DNA of 12,049 bases, taken from the NCBI GenBank assembly GCA_026770585.1, contig MU646384.1, positions 261,883 through 273,931 on the forward strand, written 5' to 3'. A program made the position numbers and the translations under genes. The DNA is from Baffinella frigidus. Lineage: Eukaryota; Cryptophyceae; Cryptomonadales; Baffinellaceae. Within the stretch, counting starts at the first letter, position 1, and each line of letters begins with the position of its first letter. Shown in pieces: positions 1 to 10,300 of this stretch. The notes under the pieces are model-generated. The model was not told the DNA's origin. It searched no databases and saw only the letters and a program-made list of their open reading frames with translations.

Positions 1-13
1 ACTCGTTATTTTC

Positions 14-213
14 GTGAACGCCTGTGAATATGGAGAGGTGCTGCGCACGGGAAGAGGCAGTTGTGCTGCACATGCTTGCTCAAATTCGCTTGATCGGGAT
101 ACCCTGTCGACACGAAGGACGCATCTCCGTCCAAGAATCCGCCCTAACCTTCGAGTTGGGAATCTGAGGTGTATCCATTTGCCCAATCTGTGAACGCCTT
201 TGAGCATGGAGAG
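14..213. repeat. short direct repeat pair (14-37 and 190-213)
   Basis: A segment beginning GTGAACGCCT and ending ATGGAGAG occurs at 14-37 and again at 190-213, identical except for three positions, with a spacing of 176 bp. The sequence between and after the copies aligns only weakly. The spacing is close to the ~171-bp period of the tandem repeat further right, so these may be older, eroded units of the same array; that link is an inference. Confidence 0.5.
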
Positions 214-528
214 TGTCTCAAGGCCGGGAACTAGCCGTATGCGCGCTTGTTGGTGATGCGACCCTCAGTGCTGCAACGAGCACTAGCAGTGCTGATCCCG
301 GCGTTTTTGTGATTCCACGCAGCCAGAAGTTAGGGCAGAGCTCCCCACGAGCGGTGCGGAGGTCGGGACAGCACCCCCTGAATTTTTCGCCCCCTCCCGG
401 CGGCCCCGCGTACCCCCACACTGCTCAAAAAGCTGCTTCCGCTAGGTACCTCAAAGGTGGGGCAGATTTTCGGGGGGATTACGCGCGCGAGCGGGGCCAC
501 AACTCAGTTGGTGCACGGAGGAGGGCTT

Positions 529-1115
529 CCCGTTCCTGCGCGCCCTGTAACGCCGACATCGCGGGCCTCAAACACGCGTTTGCGCGCCGTCTGGACCAGG
601 ATTTTGAGACATGCCAGAGGCCCAAGCGGTTCCAGCCCAGAAGCACGCGGGGTGCGCCGCTGCTGCATCCCTCCGACTCCACCATGTCTAACACGCGGTT
701 GGTACCGACGGAAAACGCCCCTCACCAGGCTCTTCCCCCCTCTCCCTGGCGCCTGCCGGGGGCGTCGAGACGGCTTGAAACAGGAGGAAAAGTCCACCAG
801 AACCACTCCACGCAGCACGCGGCTGCCCCCGCCGCTGTCCCCATACGGCACCAACATGGCATTGTGGAGGTCGGTACCGACGAAAGAAAATCCTCAGCGG
901 GACCAGCGCCCCTCTCTCTGGCGTCCCCGCGGGGCGCCCAGACAAGTTCAAACCTGCTTGGGGACCACCAGGACCCTCCCACGCAGCCCAGGGTGGGCGC
1001 GGCCGCTGGCACCATGGCACCACACACGGTGCTTGAAGGGGTCGGTACCGACGGAATGGCCTCCTCAGAATCCGCGCCCGCCCCCAAACGCAAACCAAAG
1101 CCCGCCCTCTTGCGC
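529..1115. repeat. diverged tandem repeat, period about 171-172 bp
   Basis: The anchor GGTACCGACG(G/A) occurs at 701, 873 and 1044, spacings of 172 and 171 bp. Between anchors the units share blocks in the same order: a CCTCTCCCTGGCG-like block, a CGCGGGGCG-like block, CCACCAG..CC(A/C)C, CCACGCAGC and an ACCAACATGG/ACCATGTC-like block just before the next anchor. A further degenerate unit precedes 701, and its likely start is near 510-529. Because 172 is not a multiple of three, the repeat does not keep one reading frame, which argues against a repeated protein. Its nature (minisatellite or satellite relic, or array of regulatory units) is unknown. Confidence 0.65.
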
Positions 1116-1148
1116 CGAACCCCAGCATTCCCTTGATACCCGGATCCG

Positions 1149-1164
1149 AAATAATTAATTAAAA
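1149..1164 (+). promoter_or_regulatory. AT-rich candidate core promoter
   Basis: A 16-bp almost pure A/T patch with ATAATTAATTAAAA stands out in GC-rich surroundings, about 140 bp upstream of the chosen ATG at 1302. It could position a transcription start near 1180-1200, giving a 5' leader of about 100 nt. This is inferred from composition and position only; no defined TATA consensus is present. Confidence 0.3.
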
Positions 1165-1301
1165 TGAACAAACCACGGATTCGCAACGTTTCTGGGTTCT
1201 ACAGTACTTTGGGTGAAAGTACGCATTTTGACTTTGGCGACCGCAGTTACGCCTGTCCTGGGGAGCCGCGGGAGGACCAGGGTCAGGCGGCGGGCGGTGC
1301 G

Positions 1302-1395
1302 ATGAGTTGGCGGTCCGGAGGGGATCTTCAGCTCCCGCTACTTGTCTTGGTGGCAGCATGTTTTGGCGCCGCAGGCAGCTCCCGCTCCGAGCAAA
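1302..1395 (+). CDS. exon 1: start codon and signal peptide
   Basis: It encodes 31 residues plus one base (phase 1). The ATG at 1302 was chosen over the in-frame ATG at 1164 because it is followed directly by a classic secretion signal: a short n-region with Arg, a hydrophobic core LPLLVLVAACFGAAG (about residues 11-25), then a polar SSRSEQ stretch. The likely cleavage is after the AAG near residue 25. The donor GTGCTG at 1396 is not strong. Intron 1 (1396-1462, 67 bp) ends with a T-rich stretch, a TTAAC branch-like site and TTGCAG. Confidence 0.65.
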
Positions 1396-4300
1396 GTGCT
1401 GACCAGGCTCTCACTCTCACGGCCCCAGGATTTTTTTTAACGGAGAGGGTTGTGTATTGCAGGGGCTGCACCAGGAGCGCCCACCGACGTAGCGGCGCAC
1501 CATTCGGGCTCACTTCAGTTCACCATCTCGTGGACCCATTCTCTTCAGGGACCTCCGACGGGAGGGTGAGTCCCATCTAGCCGTACAGAGACTTCGTGGC
1601 CAGGCAACTGCCTGCTGGCGCGACATTCGCTAAAAGTGGCGAACGTCTGACCAGGTACTGGATGGTGGTGCAAGGCTCATCAAACACGCAGTTTTCCAAG
1701 GTGTGTCCCTCCCGCTTCCCCCTCCTGGGATTTCCGAACGATGCCATCTCTCGATGCCAAAAAGACCCACTCCCTCGCCACCCTCTCAGCACCTCACCAC
1801 TTTTTCTCCTGCTGCAGGCGTTGGATGCCAACACGACGCAGCTCAAGATGACGCAGGCAGTCGCCGCGACCTTCCCGGCGCTTTCGTCCCCGACGCAGCC
1901 TCCGCCAAAGCTTGTGATCACGAAAGGGAAGAGTTACAAATTCTGGATATTCGCGCTGGATTCAGAGGGGCAGGCGTCTGCGGGCGTGCAGGTCTGAACC
2001 CCTTCATGAAGAACCGGCCGGCCGTGTTCAGCTCGGTGTTCTGTGGCCTTGGAAATCGTACAGGCCTAGCTGAGAGCAATCTGCTAAGTCGCAAGCCAGC
2101 CAGCCCAACCACCAACCCTCACAATCGGACCAAATGGACGAGTTTTGAGGGCCATTTTCCTTCGACAGAGGGGCCATATCTGACCCCTCTGCCGGGTGAA
2201 TCTGATGTCTTAACATCAACGATTTGGTCCTCCCGTGAGGGTTGGTGGAACGATCACCACAAAGACACCCCTTGGGGACGGAGAAGCAGCAGCCACGGGC
2301 ACCTGACGCGCGGCATCTCTGCAGGCGGTACCTGCCCAGCTGGTCGCCATCACGGAGCCGGCCGCGCCCGGGGGCGTCACGCTGGCGCCGTCAGCAAGCG
2401 GGGTGCTGACGGCGAGATGGACGCGGCCGCGTGATACGGGGGACGCGACGAGTGTGTGGGTGCTGTCTCGCTACGAGGTCGAGGTGGGGCTCACCCCGCA
2501 CACCGCGCGCCCTGCGCCGTCACACCTAAAACATAAACCCCAGACCCTAAACCCTAAACCCTAAACACTGATCCCTAAACCCTAAACCCTAAACCCTGAT
2601 CCCTAAACCCTGAACCCTAAACCCTGAACCCTAAACCCTAAACCACATACCATAAATCCTGAAATCCCTCGCCCTGGACCCTAACCCCCAACCCTATCCT
2701 CCAAACGCCAACCCATCACCCCTATCAACCAAACCCTAACCTGACCCCCCCCCCCGACCCCAGGTCGGAAACCTCACGGGCCCTCCACCCTCCATCAGCG
2801 CCTTAACAGGGACCACAACCTTCTACGCCCTCCCGATCTCCCCCGCCGGGGACCGCCTCACTGCACGCACCCGCGCCGTCAACGCCGCCGGGGCCTCGGA
2901 GTGGAGCCCGATGGTGGAGGGACGGGTGTTGGTCGTGCCGGGCGCGCCGTTTGGGCTGGGGGTGACGAGAAGGCATCGGGCGTTGACGGTGGTGTTTGAG
3001 CTGCCGGGGCAGACTGGGTATGGGGATGCGTCGCTGGCGCTGGATGGCTTACAGGTACCTTAGTTCTGCCGCAAACGGGTCGATTGGCTATCCTCAAGAT
3101 GGCATGCTGGGTTCGTGGTAGGAAGTGTTCAACGTTGACGTGAAGGAGCCTAGTCTCGCCACATTGGTGAGAGGCAATCCGACAGAGACAGAGCTAGGAA
3201 GCTAGGTACTGCTGCTGCCGCATTGCACGGCCGCGGAAACCGTCGAGAAAATGCAAGCGATGATGGTGCTGGAACCAGATTAACACACCGTGAACGGTCG
3301 GCATGGTCGGAGTGTTTGGCGGCCATCGGATCCGAGAATCGCTAGCTGCAGCGCGCTTGAAAGCGCGGTGTGTGATGCCACGCAGTGGGCTTCGCTTATT
3401 TTGTATTTTCGTGGCAGTGCTTGAGATTTTTCCCTTGTTTTTTTTCGTGGCAGTGATTACGAATTTATTTTCGTGGCAGTGATCAATAATTTAGTCGTAA
3501 AACTACCCGAATTTAGGGCTGTTTAGCCTACAGGGTTGCCTACTGTAGGTCGTACCTTTGTTTTTGGTCCTATGAACCCTACGGCCCACGGTAGGCAATC
3601 CTGAAGGCTGAACTACCCTAAATTCGGATATTTAATCATTAAAAAAATATTTTATGAACCGACACTTCGACCAGATTTATGGTCGAAATTTCCTGAGAAG
3701 CCCACTTTGTGGTGTGGGCGGCCTGAACGTTGCTCGGATACGGGACGGGTGGCGATGTGTTTGCTGATCAATCTGTGAGACATTCCTCTACGGGCTTTAC
3801 TTCTTCACCACCTTTGGAATCCAGGAGAAAACACTATACACTGTTTTCCTTCCTTGAATCCCATCAGGGCCGATCAGCATGATTCCAGTTTCCAAAGTGC
3901 AGCATGCTTCAATCACGGTAGGCGCATACACCCTTAACAACAAATACACCATATGGCAGGTCCAAATCGCGCCTGGCAGCGGGTGCGGCGCCCCCTCCTC
4001 CACCAACCTCCCCGGCGACGCAACCACCCTCACCATCTCCTCCCTCACCCCCAACTGCCCCTACACCTTCGCCACCCGCGCAGCCAACAGCCTGGGGTAC
4101 GGGCCGTTCTCGGATTCTTCGTCTCAGACGGCGCTCGGGGTGGCGTCGGCCCCGGTGGGGTTGGAGGCTGTGGCGGTAAACCCCTAACCCCCTACCCCCC
4201 TAGCCCCCTGACCCCCTAACCCCCTAACCCTCAAACCCCTAAACTCGAACCGAAACCCTAAACCCCAACCCAGGGGAGCGCTCGGGAGGTTGTGTTGGCG

Positions 4301-7300
4301 TGGGGGGTCCCGGGGGATGCGGGGGATGGGCTGGCTGGGACCGAGGGGCTTGTGGTGGAATATGTGGTTGAGGTGCGCGCCCCACGACACAGTGCGCTTC
4401 GCAGGAAATTTGAGCCTGAAATCTGGTCGAAATGTCGGTTAATAACATGTCTGTACACCGAGCAATTCTGCATTACTACATGCATGTACACCGAGCAATT
4501 CTGCATTACTACCAATTCTTCATTACTGTACACCGAGCAATTCTTCATTACTTGTTCTTTACTACCAATGGTACATGCGGGGCGTTGGTGGCGGAATATG
4601 GTTTTGATCTGTGCGCGCCACCCGTCGGATGGAGTGTGGGGGTTGTTGATGCGTAGGGGCCACCCTGTTGGGAGTGATGGCCTGTCAGAGTGTAGACCAC
4701 TCGTCAGTGTCGACCGATTCAGTTTCAAACGCTGCGTGCTACCGTGACGCTATACTCCTAAGAAAGCCCCGCCCCCCCCCCCCTCGTACCATGCCACACA
4801 ACGGGCCTCTAAACTCACCGTGATGCGACACCAGGTGTGGTCCAGCGGCAACATATCCACCGGCGTGCTGCTCTCCCAGAGCTCCCAGCCCGGGAGCAAC
4901 CTCACAGCTGCGGTCCAGGGCCTCACAGTCGGGGTGGAGGTGTTCTGCCGCGTGTACGCGATGAACCCTGCCGGGAAAGGCGCGGCTGCCGTAGCGGCGG
5001 TTACCCCAGCGATCCCCCTGTTGCTCTCAGCAGCTGTCTTGCTCGCCGCCCCGAGCACCGGCGCGTCCCTGGGCCTGACCGCGTCGTTCGCCACGTCGAC
5101 GGCGCTCCCGCCCGGCGCGCGCCTCCTCCTCTCCCTCCCGTTCGGCTTCGACGCCGCCACCGCCTCCCTCCCCCCCACGGAAACCACGTGGACCCTCGCG
5201 GCGGCACAGACCCGTCTCGTGACGCTCACGCTCTCCTCCCCCCTCCCCGCCGGCGCCGCCGTCAGCATCTCCATCGCCTCCATCATCAACCCCCACATAG
5301 CCGGGGCACCTGGCGTCGCCTCACTTGAAACTCTTCCCCCCGCCGGCGCGCCCGCCGACCCCCCCGCCACCTCCCCCGCCCCCTTCTCCATCCTCATCGA
5401 CGCGACGTTAGCCATCCCCCTCGCCGCGCTCCTCCCCGGCGTGCTCCCAGACGTGGCGCTCGCGCTCGCGGACGGCTACACAGGCCGCGTCACGGAGCTG
5501 TCCGTGGCCTTCAGCGCCAGCGCGCGCAACCCCATCCCCCCGGGGGCGACGTTCCGCGTCACGTTCCCCCTGGAGCTGCGCACGGGGCTCGCGGGCGTGG
5601 TGGTCGCGCGGTCCTCGGGGGTGGATGGGGCGCTCGTGCTCATGGTGCGCGACGGCGGGGTGGTGGAGGTGTCGCGGGTGGGCGGGGCGGAGGTGCCGGC
5701 GGGGGGGCGCGTGACGGTGACGCTCGGAGGGGTGCATACGCCGCGCGGAGCGGTGACGACGGGGGCTTTTGATGTCGAGCTGCTTTCTTCGGAAGGGGCG
5801 CTGATTGACACGGTGAGCCGCCCTCACCCGCCCTAGACTCAATCGTGTTGGCTCGTGTTAGTTTTTTTTCTGGAGTCCCTGCCAGCTGGTTGATCTACGG
5901 TACATCTCGGTCGTTGCTTGCCCAGTCGCTCGTATCTTCTCTACCGGCCAGCCGAAGGCTTTGCCACACTCCAGCTGCCGGTGGCGTGTAGCTCACCCTC
6001 CGTCGTCCTGCCGATTCGTAGACAGGCTGATACCATGTGGTGTATATGCAACGTATCAGCATACCTGCAGATCGACATGGTTGTACCCAAGTACAGAAAA
6101 TCGACATGGTAACACATAGACGCCACCCGCAGGCACTCGCACTCCCCGGCCTCTCCATCTCGCCAGGCTCTCTGCAAGAAGCAAGCGTCACCGTCGTTCC
6201 CGGCGGCGCCCTGCTCGCCCGGCAGTCCACGAGCCTCCGCGTGTCGTTCCGCCTGGGGCCCGCGGGGCTGCCGAGGGAGGCGGGCGTGCTCGTGACGCTG
6301 CCTGGTCAGCTGGATGCGTCTGCCGTCTCGTTCGTGGCTGATGTTGATGGGCTGCACGGTACCGCGCCCTGCACATCCCTATCCTCGCGCCTCGCGCTAG
6401 GTTCTCGACCATGTGTTTCCAGGCAATAGGATCGGAAGTCCGTCTGTGTCCTGAACCGGGTAGGTTTTGTGCCGGGACTGTTACTGAACCGGTTAGACTT
6501 AGAGTCAGACACACCTCAACCCAGGCAGGAGTTTTGCCTTGAGCCTCATCCACTGTGCACGTCCCGGGGCTCTGAGTCTCATCGACACCCCTGACACAGG
6601 GAACATCACGACGACGCTGGAGAACCGCACGATCCACATCACTCGGAACGGCGACGGCGACGACGCCCTTCCCGGTCAGCAGGTACGGTTCGAGCTGCGC
6701 GGGATCGTGTGCGGGTTCGCTGGCCCCGCGGGGGATGCGGCGATCGAGACTGTCCTCGGGAGTGGGGACGCGTCGATTGAGGAGGCGGATAACCTCCCTA
6801 TCGGGACGATTCTCCCATCTCCGATCATGGTGCATGAGTTGGCGCTCCTCAATCCTGTCGCGGGGGAGCCGTCGTCGCTGCGGATGAACGCGACGCTCAG
6901 CACGGCGCTCGCGGGGGAAGACGGCGCGCGCATCACCATCGTGCTTCCAGACGGGTTCTCCATCGCAGCAGCGTTGTTTCAGTTTGAGGTGGCTGCACCG
7001 GATGGGCAGGGGGGGGTCACGTGGGATGCGGAGCTGCCCCCGCCACACGCTGTCTCGTGCCCTGCGGCGTGGATGTCCTGCGGGGTCACCGTGGTCCTGA
7101 CCCTGCAGGGGGCGGACGCGCTTCCGCGGGACACGCGCGTGGGGATCACGCTCCACGGGGTACAGAACAGGCTGTTTGCGGGGCCGTCGGGGGCGTTTCT
7201 GCTCAGCACGGCGGTCGCGGGGGGCGGGGTGATGGACGAGGGGGGCGCAGCGACGACGCTGGCGCCCGGGCTGATCCGAAACGTCGTGGTTTCGCCGGAC

Positions 7301-10300
7301 ATGATCCCCGGGGACGCGGCCACGTCGTTGAACATTTCGTTCACGCTGCCGAGCGAGTTCCCGCTCGACTCGCGTTTGGTGGTGACGTTTCCGCCTGGGG
7401 TGACCCCGACGGCTGGGTCCGAGGTGTACGGGTCCGTTGGGGGGTTGGACGTGGGCGAGGGGGACGTGACGATCACGTCCGTTGGGGACACGCCTTCGGT
7501 GGCGGTGCTGTTTCAGGGGCAAGCGTTTCCTCGAGGTGAGCAACCGCGCACCCGTGCCACACACCCTGTCCCCCTAAACCCTAAACCCTGAACCATGTCC
7601 CCATAAACCCCAAACCCTGAAACCTAAACCCGCCTCCCCCACTCCCGTTGCAGCTTCTGAACCGATGGGGCACTGTGAAGAGCCTAGCCTCCTGTCTTGT
7701 TGTATGTAGCTGCTGGAGGATTCGAGGTTGAGCGCTGTGCAGAGAAGTTGGGAAATATGGCAATGTTGGTTCAAATTCACAGTTGTGGTACACCAACGTC
7801 AACGTTGACCAATTTTGAATTATTTTTCCTTTCCTGCCAATTTCTCTGCACAGCACTCTACCTTTGGGCTATTGGAGACAGTCCTGTCGTGAACCGTGCT
7901 TGCTGAAGTCCGCGCTGCCCATATGCCATCTACACACGGGGCCCTCACCTCCACCAACGGTGCCTCGGGGGTTTCCAGGAGCGGACGTTACGCTGACATT
8001 CGAGGGCATCACGACGGATCCGTACGCCTCCGGCCCAACTGCCCCATTCGCCATCACCCAGCTCCTCTCCTCCGGCGAGGTGCTCGCATTGGTCGAAGAC
8101 GTGCACGGCGTGCGCCTCTCCCTGGTCGACGCCGCGGCGCCCCCGACCATCTCCGCCCTGGCCCCCCTCATCGCGGCTGCCGCGGGTGGCGACGTCCTCT
8201 CGCTCACGGGCAGCAACTTCGGGAGGGTTCTGGGGTCTCGGGCGGACGGGGCGCCGGCGCTGCGGGGGATGCGCGTTGGGGGGACGGCGTGCGCGGAGAC
8301 CACGTGGGTGTCGGACTCGTGCCTGTTGTGCCGCACGGCGGGCGGCGTCACAGCAGGGCACGCCATCGCGCTGACAATCGAAGCGCTCTCCCTCTCGGCG
8401 CCGCTTTTCACCGTGGCCTTCCACGCGCCCGCCCCGGCCGGCGCACACCCGGGGAACCTCCCGGGCGTGGTGGCCACGCGGCTGGTGCTGCTCGCGGGCG
8501 CGCACTTCGGCGCGGCGGGGTACACCGCTCGGGCCCGCCTCGGGGCGTCCGGCGCGGAGAGCTCCGCGTGGGTGTCGGACTCGTGCCTCGCAGCCCGCGC
8601 GGCCACGGGGCTCGGCGCGTCGTTGCTGTCGGTGGTCACGGTGGCGCTGGCTGCGGGCACGAACGAGGCCGCGCTGGCGTTCGACGCGCCGGCGCTCACC
8701 CTCGTCGAGCTCCAGCAGGAGGCCCATCATGAGGCCCAGGGACACCCCCCGCGCCGTGCGCTGGCGCTCACGGGCAGCGGGGTCGGCCCGCACGACGCCT
8801 CCCCTACCGCGCGCGCAGGGGGGTCCGCGTGCGAGAGTACCGTCTGGGCCGCGGACTCAGCCCTCACCTGCGTCCGCGCGCGCGGGCCGGGGACGGTTGT
8901 GGCGGTGGTCGTCTCCGTCGGAGGGCGGGAAGCGACGGGGGTGGGGATGCTTGGGTACCCGGAAGGCGTCGACCTGGCACCTGTCGGGACTTCTTCTCTC
9001 AATCGCAGCGCCAACGCCAGCGAAGCTCTGAGTCCGAGAGCCATCGCACGCGGAAACTTCCCCAGCGGGGGGGCGGCGCTCGGGCTCAACGCCACTGGCG
9101 GCAGCGCGGGGGGGCTCGAGGTGGTCGGGATGGTGGGGGCGCTCTCGCGGGCGTACAGTGGGGCCGCGCGCGTGGGGCTGACCGCGTGTGCTGGGACGAG
9201 CTGGGCGTCGGACTCGGTGCTTGTTTGCAGGATTGGTGCTGGTGGCGCGGGGGGGTCGCTGGGGATCGTGCTTTCGATCGCGTTACAGGTGTGTTTCCCT
9301 GCTTTCTCGCGTATCTCACTCCTATTCGTGTATGTGCCGGATGCCCCACCCCCTCGGCCCTAGGATGTCTTCTCTCGGAGAGTCGGGGGGGGTGTCTCTC
9401 TGCCGCTCTGTCTGATCCGATTGGTTCTAGTGGCGCGGGGGGGTCCCTGCCGACCGTGCTGACGATTGCGCTGCAGGTGTGTATCCCTGCGCATCCCCTT
9501 TGCGAGTCATCGCTGAGTCGTGTTTTGATGTGGAGGCATGTCCGAACCGCCGTCGCCCCCCAATCAATCCCAGCTGTGCTGGAATCAAGATCACGCAGGA
9601 TCGAGCCTTAACCGGGTCAGACTGTCACTGCACCTGACCCCTGCGTCGGCACACCCAATCCGTGATGTGCCGGAATCACGTCTTCGAATCCCCCGAGCCT
9701 GACCCCTGCGACACCACACCTCCGCAGACAAGCACGCGCACAGCCGCGCTCTCATTCGACACTCCATCCCTCCAATCCGGAGGCGGGCCCTCCAACGCTC
9801 CCTCCAGAGGCGGGCCGCTCCTTTTTCTTTCCTCCGGGGGGCTCCCTGGCGGGTACAGCGCCGCGGGGCGCGCGGGGGGGACGGCGTGTGGGGGGAGCGA
9901 GTGGGTGTCGGTGTCGACGGTGGTTTGTCGCGCGGCACCGGGGCTTGCGGTGGGGCTGGCTGCCGGCGTTACAGTCGCGTGCCAGGTCCGTCGTCGCTTG
10001 CCCTCACCCCCCCCAACGTGTGCCCAAAAAATAACCACCACACCCAAACCTCAAACCCCACTTGAAATCCGCAAACCGCACACGAACCCCCAAACCCTAA
10101 ATCCTGAACCCTAAACCCTAAAGCAGGTCGGGACGCTCACAGAGGCGATAAGCTACGACGAACTGGACCTCTCCTCTGGGATTGCAGGCGCTCTCTCGAA
10201 CGGGACGCCGGCAGGGGGGGGGCGCGTGGTGCTGCTGGGTGTGGACAGTCTTGGCGCCCACCGCTTCAGCGTCCAGGTACGAAACCTGAAACCCTAAACT

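Larger units (their letters stand above)
1..1148. other. upstream non-genic region
   Basis: No credible gene is seen here. Several reading frames stay open on both strands at once between about 460 and 1150, but this is expected of GC-rich repetitive DNA, and none has a recognisable domain or the C-to-G composition pattern of the real exons downstream. The stretch holds a short direct repeat (14-37 and 190-213), a perfect 6-bp stem with 3-nt loop (AGCACT-AGC-AGTGCT, near 284-298), and a diverged tandem repeat from about 529 on. It may contain the distal promoter of the + strand gene or the end of a neighbouring gene that cannot be recognised. Confidence 0.55.
3055..3959. other. intron 6 (905 bp), composite repeat content
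   Basis: This is the longest intron in the window. The left part (3055-3400) is unremarkable except for a tight hairpin CGCGCTT-GA-AAGCGCG at 3352-3367. Then follow three copies of a direct repeat (3406-3481), an AT-rich foldback (3507-3627), an inverted repeat copy paired with intron 8 (3656-3720), and near the end a GAAAACA...TGTTTTC hairpin (about 3825-3847). No coding sequence is seen. It is markedly more AT-rich than the exons, consistent with inserted mobile DNA. Confidence 0.6.

Noticed and set aside
457-1186. Several long open frames on both strands upstream of the gene
   Set aside because: They overlap one another on opposite strands, lie in a tandem repeat whose period shifts the frame, and show no domain or signal peptide.
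1164-1301. In-frame upstream ATG at 1164 as the start codon
   Set aside because: It would place 46 residues ahead of a clean signal peptide that starts at the ATG at 1302. It remains possible and is noted in the gene entry.
2403-2434. Frame continuing from 1703 through intron 4 as one exon
   Set aside because: It crosses the foldback element and reads exon 4 and exon 5 in the wrong frame; the FN3 motifs lie in another frame with proper splice sites.
3797-4054. Minus-strand 85-codon frame near the intron 6 end
   Set aside because: It overlaps exon 7 antisense and the hairpin-rich end of intron 6; no domain or composition supports it.
4452-4551. CRISPR-like array
   Set aside because: Only three copies, unequal spacers that partly resemble each other, no cas genes, and a eukaryotic intron context.
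6188-7564. 458-codon open frame on the minus strand
   Set aside because: It is antisense to exons 10 and 11, is rich in Arg/His/Pro as expected for the mirror of GC-rich coding DNA, crosses an intron of the + strand gene, and has no recognisable domain.
7896-8732. Alternative 278-codon + strand frame overlapping exon 12
   Set aside because: It reads as Arg/Gly/Pro-rich low-complexity sequence, while the other frame carries the repeated W-SDS motifs.
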